Below, piece by piece: positions 6,745 to 12,612 of a DNA stretch of 12,612 bases (its first letter is position 1; every line of letters begins with the position of its first letter). Where the stretch lies: contig JAUXNZ010000028.1 in the NCBI GenBank assembly GCA_030682595.1, positions 1 through 12,612 on the forward strand, written 5' to 3'. The translations under genes and the position numbers were made by a program. The notes below the pieces were generated by a model. It was not told where the DNA came from, made no database searches, and saw only the letters and a list, made by a program, of their open reading frames with translations. The DNA is from Rhodocyclaceae bacterium. GTDB taxonomy: Bacteria; Pseudomonadota; Gammaproteobacteria; Burkholderiales; Rhodocyclaceae.

Positions 6745-8790
6745 CTAGAGGAGCAATTCCAGCGGCAGGCGCACCGCCAGCGCAACCACCAGTGCTGCCC
6801 CCACTGAAAGTGCGACTGAAAAATATGCCTCGCGCCGCCCCAGCAGCTTGAGCATCATCGCGAAAGTCGACACGCAGGGCACATAAAAGGTCAGGAAGGC
6901 GAGGAAGGTGGCGATTTGCGTCACGCTGAGCACGCCTGCCAGTTCCTGCGTGCCGAGCGCCTGGAACACCATCAGCAGCGAGAGTTCCTTGCGCAGCACA
7001 CCGAACAGGATCGGCACACCCAGCGCGACGGGCAAGCCGAGCCACCAGACGGTAATCGGCGTCAGCGTCAGATTGATCCAGTAATCGGCGCCGAAATGCG
7101 ACAGCAGCGCCAGCACCACGCTGCCGGCGACCAGCAGCGGCAGCACGACGGTGACGATGTCGCGGCTGCGCTCCCAGGTGTTGGCCAGCAGGGCGCGCAG
7201 GGTCGGCACGGCATAGGGCGGGATTTCCTGGATCATGCCGGGCGTGGTTTCCGGATAGCGGCGCTTCAGCAGCTTGCCGATCAGGCTGACGACAATCGGC
7301 ACCAGCATGAACAGGGCGAACACGCCGAAGCCGCCGAGATATTTGCCGCCCAGCGCCAGCAGGATCGCCGAGCGCGCCGAGCAGGGCAGGAAGGTGATCA
7401 GCAGCGCGGCGACAGTGCGGTCGCGGCCGTGGGTGACGGCCGCCGTGGCGGCGAGCGCCGGCACGTTGCAACCCAGCCCCATGAGGAAGGGCAGGGCGAC
7501 GCCGCCGTGCAGCCCCAGTTTGTGGAAGCCGCGATCCACCACGAAGGCGACACGGTGCATGATCCCTGACTCTTCGAGCAGCACCAGCAGCAGCACCAGC
7601 GGGATCATGTAGGGGATGACGATGCCGGCCAGCCCGATGAAGCCGTCCAGCACGGCGCGGGCAACAACGCCGCCGAGATCGGTCGGCTGCCAGGGTTCGG
7701 CCCATTCGATCAGGCGCGCCACCGTGTGGCTGTCGAGGAAGGCGCTGACCTCGAAGACGAAAAACAGCACGAGCGCGAAGATCGTCAGGCTGCCGACCAT
7801 CCCCCAGCGCGGGTGCAGGAACAGTTCGTCGGCCCAGCGTTGCCAGCGGGGCATGGCGTGCTCGCCGCCGGGACGGGTGACGGTTTCGTAGAGTAGCGCG
7901 GCACGGTGGTGGCGGTCGGCATGGATCTCGTCGTCCAGCGGGCGCGGCAGCACGGCGGATGCCGCGTCCCGCGCCTGCAGCAGGGCGGCGAATTGCGCGG
8001 GGAAATGGCAGCGCAATTCGTCGAAGAAGTAGTCGTCGTTTTCGGCCAGCTGCATCGTCAGCAGCATCGGCGGCACGCCGAAGGCCGTGGCAACGTCGGC
8101 TGCGGCAACGATGTCGGCAATCGCCGGCAGTTGGGCGGCGATGTGCGGGCTGGGCGGTTGCGGCTGCGGACTGCGGGCTTCACGCGCGGCGCGCACCACC
8201 GTGCTGAACAGGTCGGCCAGGCCAATGCCCATGTGGGCGACCGTGGGCACGACCGGCGCGCCGAGCTTTGCCGACAGTGCCCGCACATTGATGAACATCC
8301 GCTTGTCGCGCGCCTCGTCCATGCGGTTCAGCGCAATCACCAGCGGCCTGCCCATCTGGGCCAGCTCCAGCGCCAGTTCGAGATCGCGCTCGAGCGCGGT
8401 GGCGTCCATCACCAGCAGCAACACGTCTGGCGCGGCGAAGGCTTTTTCGGGCTGGTGCGCCTCGTGACGGGCGATGGCCGGCCAGCGGTCGCCCCAGAGC
8501 AAATACTTGAGGACCACTGTTACGTGGGGCACATCGCCCTGCAACTGGTGAAAAGTATCAATGGAAGGCAGGTTGACCAGCGAGATCTGGTCGAGGCCGA
8601 TTTCGACCTGGCATTCCTCGTAAGCCGGGCCGATGCCGGCCAGCCGTTCGTGATGCACTACCGTACTGGAGGCCGCGCGAAAGATGCTGCGCTTGCCGAC
8701 GCCGGCCTGGCCCAGCAGGGCAACCCGTGGACGACTTGAGCCGCGCAGCAGCGGACCCTTGAGGGGAAAAGTTTGGGATGAAGGAGACAT
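6745..8790 (-). CDS. feoB: FeoB-like ferrous iron transporter with degenerate G domain
   Basis: A 681-residue polytopic membrane protein. An N-terminal G-protein-like domain (about 20-205) precedes a FeoB permease (about 325-681). FeoB membrane hallmarks are clear: LLLVLLEESGIMHRVAF (about 400-416), GLHGGVALPFLMGLGCNVPA (426-445), and FLPCSAR with C470. The C-terminal FYVPCVSTFAMMLKLLGRR keeps C639. In the G domain G4 is intact (NRMD 155-158). G1 is GQAGVGKR (27-34), with Arg where Ser/Thr should be. The switch I GVTVE motif is not found, and G3 is NLPS (73-76) instead of DLPG. GTP hydrolysis may therefore be impaired. The MSPSS start is chosen because longer in-frame starts would run through the Fur box and the yrfG stop; its ribosome binding site is weak. 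No feoA is seen. Fe2+ is the likely substrate, supported by the Fur box; Mn2+ is possible. Confidence 0.88.
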   Translation of the reverse strand: MSPSSQTFPLKGPLLRGSSRPRVALLGQAGVGKRSIFRAASSTVVHHERLAGIGPAYEECQVEIGLDQISLVNLPSIDTFHQLQGDVPHVTVVLKYLLWGDRWPAIARHEAHQPEKAFAAPDVLLLVMDATALERDLELALELAQMGRPLVIALNRMDEARDKRMFINVRALSAKLGAPVVPTVAHMGIGLADLFSTVVRAAREARSPQPQPPSPHIAAQLPAIADIVAAADVATAFGVPPMLLTMQLAENDDYFFDELRCHFPAQFAALLQARDAASAVLPRPLDDEIHADRHHRAALLYETVTRPGGEHAMPRWQRWADELFLHPRWGMVGSLTIFALVLFFVFEVSAFLDSHTVARLIEWAEPWQPTDLGGVVARAVLDGFIGLAGIVIPYMIPLVLLLVLLEESGIMHRVAFVVDRGFHKLGLHGGVALPFLMGLGCNVPALAATAAVTHGRDRTVAALLITFLPCSARSAILLALGGKYLGGFGVFALFMLVPIVVSLIGKLLKRRYPETTPGMIQEIPPYAVPTLRALLANTWERSRDIVTVVLPLLVAGSVVLALLSHFGADYWINLTLTPITVWWLGLPVALGVPILFGVLRKELSLLMVFQALGTQELAGVLSVTQIATFLAFLTFYVPCVSTFAMMLKLLGRREAYFSVALSVGAALVVALAVRLPLELLL

Positions 8791-8803
8791 TTGGCGCTTG
8801 CTT

Positions 8804-8824
8804 ATATGAGAATGGTTCTCATTA
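8804..8824 (-). promoter_or_regulatory. Fur box upstream of feoB
   Basis: ATGAGAA (8806-8812), TGG, TTCTCAT (8816-8822) is a perfect 7-3-7 palindrome, nearly identical to the well-known proteobacterial Fur box ATGAGAATGATTCTCAT. It sits 15 bp upstream of the feoB start and overlaps the last base of the yrfG TAA stop. Fur-Fe2+ bound here should repress feoB when iron is plentiful. It would also be a roadblock to transcripts coming from the upstream yrfG gene. Confidence 0.88.
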
Positions 8825-9511
8825 TGTAAGCAGTTCGGCAAAGCTGTCAATAGCCGCATAATCACCAGTGTCTTTTTCCGGCTGGCGCGTGTCGGGCCGG
8901 CGCACGGCAACCAGATGGCGGATGCCGTAGCTGCGGGCGGCATCCAGCACCGGCAGGCTGTCATCGACCAGCAGGGTGCGCGCCGGGTCGAAATCCTCGA
9001 CCGCCCGCAAGCGCTCCCAGAAGGCCTGCGCCTCTTTCGCCGCGCCCAGTGTGTGCGAACTGACGAGGGCGTCGAAATGTGGCTCCAGGCCCGTCCGCGC
9101 CATCTTGAGCGTCAGCGCCTTGTGGTGCGCGTTGGTGGCCAGCACCAGGCGCTTGCCGGCGGTACGCATGGCGGTGAGGAAGTCAGTGACGGCCGGATGA
9201 ACGGCGATCAGGTGCGCCACTTCTTCCTTCAGGCGCATGATGTCGAGTTCCAGCTCGGTTTCCCAGAAGTCGACCGAATACCATTCGAGCGTGCCGGCGC
9301 GGGCGTGGTAGCGCGCCATCAACTCCTCGCGGGCAAGCTCGTGCGGCAGTCCGCGCGCCTCGGCATAACGCAGCGGCACGTGCGTCTGCCAGAAATGGTT
9401 GTCGAAATTCAGGTCGAGCAGCGTGCCGTCCATGTCCAGCAGGACGGTGTCGATCGTGCGCCAGTCGAGGCGCGGGCGCATGGCGGTAGCGTCGCGGACG
9501 GGAAGCGACAT
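8822..9511 (-). CDS. yrfG: HAD-family GMP/IMP nucleotidase (YrfG-like)
   Basis: A 229-residue cytosolic HAD phosphatase. Motif I is LLDMDGTLLDL with nucleophile D26 and acid D28, motif II T126 (LATNAH), motif III K159 (GAAKEAQ) and motif IV D183/D184 (LLVDDS). The stretches LDMDGTLLDLNFDNHFWQ and GTLEWYSVDFWETELELDI closely follow E. coli YrfG, a purine nucleotide 5'-nucleotidase acting on GMP and IMP. The long alpha-helical cap between motifs I and II (about 40-110) fits that subfamily. The start at 9511 is preferred because GAGGA (9522-9518) lies 6 bp upstream; a longer open frame extends back into the crotonase gene but lacks support. It follows the crotonase gene by 23 bp, apparently in the same operon. 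Metabolic linkage to its neighbours is not obvious. Confidence 0.88.
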   Translation of the reverse strand: MSLPVRDATAMRPRLDWRTIDTVLLDMDGTLLDLNFDNHFWQTHVPLRYAEARGLPHELAREELMARYHARAGTLEWYSVDFWETELELDIMRLKEEVAHLIAVHPAVTDFLTAMRTAGKRLVLATNAHHKALTLKMARTGLEPHFDALVSSHTLGAAKEAQAFWERLRAVEDFDPARTLLVDDSLPVLDAARSYGIRHLVAVRRPDTRQPEKDTGDYAAIDSFAELLT

Positions 9512-9534
9512 GGGGTTTCCTCGTGCAGGTGGGT

Positions 9535-10314
9535 TTATTGACCGGTGAAGCAGGGCGCCCGTTTTTCGAGAAACGCAGCCAGCCCTTCCGCGTAGTCTGC
9601 ACTTTTCAGGAAGGCAAAGGAAGCCCGCAATTCTTCCGGCGTTAGCGGCGCCCCCTGCTGCAGGCGCGCGATCCATTGCTTGTGCCAGCGTGCGACCAGC
9701 GGAGCGCCGGCGGCGATTTGCGCGGCGGTGGCCTGCGCCTCGGCCACGACTTCGGCATCAGCCACAACGCGCGTCAGCAGGCCTTTTTCATACGCCGCCC
9801 GCGCGCTCAGCAGACGGCCTTCCAGAAGCAGTTCCCGCACCGTTGCCGGCCCGGCCAGTTGCAGCAAGCCAGCCAGTTCCGGCGGATACATTGAGAATCC
9901 CAGCCGGTTGATCGGCGCACCCAGCCGCGCCGAAGCGCCGCCGATGCGCAGATCGCAGGCGGCCGCGATTTCCAGTCCGCCGCCGACACAGGAGCCACGG
10001 ATCAGCGCCACCACCGGATGACGGCAGCCGGCGATGGCCCGCAATGCCAGCGCCACCTGATCGTGGTAGGCGAGTGCGCTGTCGACATCGGCACGGGCAG
10101 CACCGAATTCGGCAAGATCGCCGCCCGCGGCGAAACTGTCTCCCTCGCCCTGCACGATCACGCAGCGCAGGGTTTCATCCGCGTCGAGGTCGGCAAATAC
10201 AGTCGCCAGCTGGCGCCACATCGCGGCATCGAGCGCATTCTTCTTGCCCGGATTGGACAGGGTGACAGTGGCAAGCGGCCCATCGCGGGCGAGCAATACC
10301 GCACCCACGGTCAT
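9535..10314 (-). CDS. Enoyl-CoA hydratase/isomerase family protein (crotonase fold)
   Basis: A 259-residue crotonase-fold protein, normal family length. The CoA/oxyanion-hole segments are present: SFAAGGDLAEF (60-70) and IRGSCVGGGLEIAAACDLRI (105-124). E115 matches the first catalytic Glu of enoyl-CoA hydratases. The second catalytic Glu, usually in a PE-x-x-LG motif, is replaced by Ile: LGAPINRLG (131-139) has I135. Classic syn-hydration uses both acids, so this may be an isomerase, a decarboxylase-like or a hydrolase-like crotonase. The start overlaps the gntR stop as ATGA, showing translational coupling to the regulator. Given the mutase next door, a role in acyl-CoA breakdown feeding propionyl/methylmalonyl-CoA is plausible but unproven. 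Confidence 0.88.
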   Translation of the reverse strand: MTVGAVLLARDGPLATVTLSNPGKKNALDAAMWRQLATVFADLDADETLRCVIVQGEGDSFAAGGDLAEFGAARADVDSALAYHDQVALALRAIAGCRHPVVALIRGSCVGGGLEIAAACDLRIGGASARLGAPINRLGFSMYPPELAGLLQLAGPATVRELLLEGRLLSARAAYEKGLLTRVVADAEVVAEAQATAAQIAAGAPLVARWHKQWIARLQQGAPLTPEELRASFAFLKSADYAEGLAAFLEKRAPCFTGQ

Positions 10315-11024
10315 GGCTGAACCAGCAGCTTTGCCAGCGCGGCGCGGCCGGAGAGGATATGGTTGTGCATGTGTAGCGCGGCGGCGGCGGCGTCCTGCTT
10401 TTTCATGGCGGCCAGGATGGCGCGATGCTCGGCCAGAGATTGCTTGAGCCGGCCATCCAGGCGCAGCGAATCGCGCCGCGTGAGCTTGAGGAACTTGCGC
10501 GTGTCGTCGATGAGTTGCGACAGCCAGCGGTTGCCGGCCAGCTCCTGCAGCGCACTGTGAAATTGCTGGTTGGTCGCGAAGAAGCGATCGATATCGTGGG
10601 CGGCGGCATGGCGCTCCAGGTCCGCGTGAATTTCCTCCAGCCGTGAAAAGTCGGCGCTGGCGAGACGGCCCACGCCGGCCTCAAGGCCGGCCAGGCGGCG
10701 GGTCGCCTCCTCGGCCACGCGGCCTTCCAGCAACGCCAGAATCGGAAAGATTTCGTCGAGGTCGCGCTCCGCCAGCGCGGCGACATAGCAGCCGCGGCGC
10801 GGCTTGAGCACCACCAGCCCCTCGGCGGCCAGCACCTTGAGCGCCTCGCGCAGCGGCGTGCGCGAGATGCCGAACTCGTCCGCGAGCCCCTGTTCGTCAA
10901 TCCAGGCACCGGGCGCCAGTTCATGGGCGTAGATGCGGGTGCGCAGGCGTTCCGCCACCTGCTCGTAGAGTGCGGGAGCGGCCAGGCTGTCACGAACAGC
11001 ATCAACGGGATGTCTTGCATTCAT
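10311..11024 (-). CDS. GntR-family transcriptional regulator, FadR/FCD subfamily
   Basis: A 237-residue regulator. A winged helix-turn-helix occupies about residues 18-82 (LAPGAWIDEQGLADEFGISR, then TPLREALKVLAAEGLVVLKP). An FCD ligand domain follows (about 88-227). Candidate metal/ligand residues are N152 and H156 (NQQFH), H200 (AEHRAI) and H222 (MHNHI); the first is Asp in many relatives. The ATG at 11024 is preferred over an in-frame TTG at 11063. The extra residues would be encoded by the promoter and operator, and a good promoter places the transcript start only a few bases before this ATG, so the mRNA may be leaderless; no ribosome binding site is seen. The gene is divergent from methylmalonyl-CoA mutase and overlaps the crotonase gene, so it likely controls both. 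The effector may be an acyl-CoA or organic acid, as in related FCD regulators. Confidence 0.9.
   Translation of the reverse strand: MNARHPVDAVRDSLAAPALYEQVAERLRTRIYAHELAPGAWIDEQGLADEFGISRTPLREALKVLAAEGLVVLKPRRGCYVAALAERDLDEIFPILALLEGRVAEEATRRLAGLEAGVGRLASADFSRLEEIHADLERHAAAHDIDRFFATNQQFHSALQELAGNRWLSQLIDDTRKFLKLTRRDSLRLDGRLKQSLAEHRAILAAMKKQDAAAAALHMHNHILSGRAALAKLLVQP
10646..10665 (+). repeat. Three-copy repeat, copy 3 (inside gntR)
   Basis: AAAAGTCGGCGCTGGCGAGA matches 6668-6687 at 19 of 20 positions and is inverted relative to 4440-4459. Here it is coding, on the minus strand specifying LASADF of the GntR protein, so it cannot act simply as a terminator. Confidence 0.65.
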
Positions 11025-11044
11025 AATTATGGATACAGTATTAT
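11015..11044 (+). promoter_or_regulatory. Promoter for methylmalonyl-CoA mutase gene
   Basis: TTGCAT (11015-11020), 18-bp spacer, TATTAT (11039-11044). The -10 box matches five of six consensus bases, the -35 box is weak. It lies back to back with the gntR promoter. The leader of roughly 65 bases holds a small GCCGG/CCGGC hairpin (11089-11102) directly before the GGGAG ribosome binding site at 11103-11107. Confidence 0.4.
11033..11041. promoter_or_regulatory. Candidate GntR operator overlapping divergent promoters
   Basis: ATACAGTAT is a 4-1-4 palindrome in the 91-bp gap between gntR and the mutase gene. It covers the gntR -10 box completely and the first bases of the mutase -10 box. FCD-type GntR proteins commonly bind short palindromes in exactly such divergent gaps. 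Binding here would repress both genes; which ligand relieves it is not visible. Confidence 0.45.
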
Positions 11045-11063
11045 TCAGGATCGCAAAAGTCAA
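11035..11063 (-). promoter_or_regulatory. Promoter for gntR
   Basis: TTGACT (11063-11058), 17-bp spacer, TACTGT (11040-11035) on the minus strand. The -35 box is near consensus and the spacing ideal. The predicted transcription start falls about 3-5 bases before the gntR ATG at 11024, implying a leaderless or nearly leaderless message. Confidence 0.5.
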
Positions 11064-11115
11064 GCATCATGCGCAAGACAACCCAACAGCCGGGCCACCG
11101 GCGGGAGTGAAGACC

Positions 11116-12612
11116 ATGAGCAAGTATCCCGAGGTAAATATTCCGGCGCTGGACGCCTGGCAAAAGGCAGCGGCCAAGTCCGCGCCGGACGGCGGCCTGA
11201 AGAAGCTGGACTGGACCACGCCCGAGGGATTGACGGTGAAGCCGCTCTATACCGCGGCCGATACCGCCGACCTGCCCTATGCCGACACCCTGCCCGGCTT
11301 CGAACCTTACCTGCGCGGGCCGCAGGCGACGATGTACGCGGCGCGACCCTGGACGATTCGTCAATACGCCGGTTTCTCGACCGCCGAGGAATCCAACGCC
11401 TTCTATCGCCAGGCGCTGGCCGCCGGCGCGCAGGGCGTCTCGGTGGCCTTCGACCTGGCCACCCACCGCGGCTACGACTCCGACCACCCGCGCGTCGTCG
11501 GCGATGTCGGCAAGGCCGGCGTGGCCATCGATTCGGTCGAGGACATGAAAATCCTCTTCGCCGGCATTCCCCTCGACAAGGTCTCGGTGTCGATGACCAT
11601 GAACGGCGCGGTGCTGCCGGTGCTGGCGGGCTACATCGTCGCCGCCGAGGAACAGGGCGTCGGCCAGGAGAAGCTCGCCGGGACGATCCAGAACGACATC
11701 CTCAAGGAGTTCATGGTTCGCAACACCTACATCTACCCGCCCGCGCCGTCGATGCGCATCATCGCCGACATCATCGGCTACACGGCGCAGCACATGCCGA
11801 AGTTCAACTCGATCTCGATCTCCGGTTACCACATCCAGGAGGCCGGCGCGACGCAGGCGCTCGAGCTGGCCTTCACACTGGCCGACGGCATGGAGTACGT
11901 GCGCACCGCCATGAAGACCGGCCTGGATGTCGACGCCTTCGCCGGGCGGCTATCCTTCTTCTTCGGCATCGGCATGAACTTCTATCTGGAGGTGGCCAAG
12001 CTGCGCGCGGCGCGCCTCTTGTGGTGGCGCATCATGAAAGAGTTCGGTGCGAAGAACCCGAAGTCGCTGATGCTGCGGACCCACTGCCAGACCTCGGGCT
12101 GGTCGCTGACCGAGCAGGATCCCTACAACAACGTGGTGCGCACCACCATCGAAGCGATGGCCGCCGTCTTCGGCGGCACGCAAAGCCTGCACACCAACGC
12201 CTTCGACGAGGCCATCGCGCTGCCGTCCGACTTTTCGGCGCGCATCGCCCGCAACACGCAGATCCTGATTCAGGAAGAAACCCACATCTGCAACGTCATC
12301 GACCCCTGGGCCGGCAGCTACATGATGGAAAAGCTGACGCAGGACATGGCCGACATGGCCTGGAACACGATCCAGGAGGTCGAGAAAATGGGCGGCATGA
12401 CCCACGCCGTCGAATCCGGCTGGGCCAAACTGCAGATCGAAAAGTGCGCCGCCGAGAAGCAGGCGCGCATCGACTCGGGGCAGGACGTCATCGTCGGCGT
12501 GAACAAACTCCGCCTGCCTGACGAGGCTCCGGTCGATACCCTGAATATCGACAACCACGCCGTGCGCGATGCGCAGGTGGCACGTCTCGAAGAAATCCGC
12601 GCCAGGCGCGAT
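11116..12612 (+). CDS. scpA: Methylmalonyl-CoA mutase, catalytic domain (cut by window edge)
   Basis: The first 499 codons of an adenosylcobalamin-dependent mutase that interconverts (R)-methylmalonyl-CoA and succinyl-CoA. The frame is open to the right edge. What is seen is the TIM-barrel substrate domain; the C-terminal B12-binding domain (DxHxxG motif) should follow outside, for a total near 715 residues. Alignment from memory to the Propionibacterium enzyme, with a 5-residue offset, places the substrate residues Y84 (IRQYAG), T190 and Q192 (GTIQND), R202 (FMVRNTY), and Y238 and H239 (GYHIQEAGAT). The Tyr/Arg/His set marks methylmalonyl- rather than isobutyryl-CoA mutase. GGGAG at 11103-11107 supports the start. 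It is divergent from the GntR regulator. A chaperone such as meaB and propionyl-CoA carboxylase genes often follow in relatives. The symbol follows E. coli scpA (also called mcmA or mutB). Confidence 0.96.
   Translation, partial: MSKYPEVNIPALDAWQKAAAKSAPDGGLKKLDWTTPEGLTVKPLYTAADTADLPYADTLPGFEPYLRGPQATMYAARPWTIRQYAGFSTAEESNAFYRQALAAGAQGVSVAFDLATHRGYDSDHPRVVGDVGKAGVAIDSVEDMKILFAGIPLDKVSVSMTMNGAVLPVLAGYIVAAEEQGVGQEKLAGTIQNDILKEFMVRNTYIYPPAPSMRIIADIIGYTAQHMPKFNSISISGYHIQEAGATQALELAFTLADGMEYVRTAMKTGLDVDAFAGRLSFFFGIGMNFYLEVAKLRAARLLWWRIMKEFGAKNPKSLMLRTHCQTSGWSLTEQDPYNNVVRTTIEAMAAVFGGTQSLHTNAFDEAIALPSDFSARIARNTQILIQEETHICNVIDPWAGSYMMEKLTQDMADMAWNTIQEVEKMGGMTHAVESGWAKLQIEKCAAEKQARIDSGQDVIVGVNKLRLPDEAPVDTLNIDNHAVRDAQVARLEEIRARRD

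Noticed and set aside
8791..8964. N-terminal extension of FeoB to an upstream ATG within yrfG
   Set aside because: The extra residues would be encoded by the Fur box and the antisense-free end of yrfG, show no FeoB similarity, and the MSPSS start gives a normal domain beginning.
10923..12521. 532-codon plus-strand open frame overlapping the mutase gene
   Set aside because: It is an out-of-frame shadow of methylmalonyl-CoA mutase, whose own frame matches the family residue by residue.

Overview
The window reads as a chromosomal stretch of a GC-rich proteobacterium, most likely a betaproteobacterium near the Rhodocyclales. That placement rests on gene content and codon use only. It has two unlike halves. 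Positions 1 to about 4,090 are of clearly lower GC, with long non-coding stretches, and look like an accessory (probably transferred) island. From about 4,500 onward the DNA is GC-rich, tightly packed and made of recognisable housekeeping and metabolic genes.

Island side. At the left edge, on the minus strand, lie the first 87 codons of a DUF4007 protein, a family I associate with DNA-phosphorothioation (Ssp-type) defence loci. A 1.2 kb stretch with no convincing gene follows; it holds small inverted repeats and possibly a decayed reading frame. Then comes an 865-residue plus-strand protein (1489-4086) that joins N-terminal membrane segments, a NERD nuclease-like domain and two intact AAA+ ATPase modules. 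This unusual architecture, divergent from a DUF4007 gene, is the best candidate here for an undescribed (possibly anti-phage) system. A hairpin terminator candidate and about 400 bp of non-coding DNA separate it from the chromosome-like half.

Chromosome-like side. A compact plus-strand operon holds a DUF1186/SEC-C protein, lgt (prolipoprotein diacylglyceryl transferase) and a VOC-family protein resembling methylmalonyl-CoA epimerase. A convergent minus-strand run is, in transcription order, a FadR/FCD-type GntR regulator, an enoyl-CoA hydratase/isomerase, a YrfG-like nucleotidase and a FeoB-like iron transporter with its own Fur box. The FeoB G domain has lost several GTPase motif residues. 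Divergent from the regulator, and running off the right edge, is methylmalonyl-CoA mutase. The mutase, the epimerase-like protein, the crotonase and the GntR regulator together suggest propionyl/methylmalonyl-CoA metabolism, with a palindrome over both divergent promoters as a plausible operator.

A 17-bp sequence (CGCCAGCGCCGACTTTT) occurs three times in the window: in the spacer before the DUF1186 gene, at the feoB terminator, and inside the gntR coding sequence.
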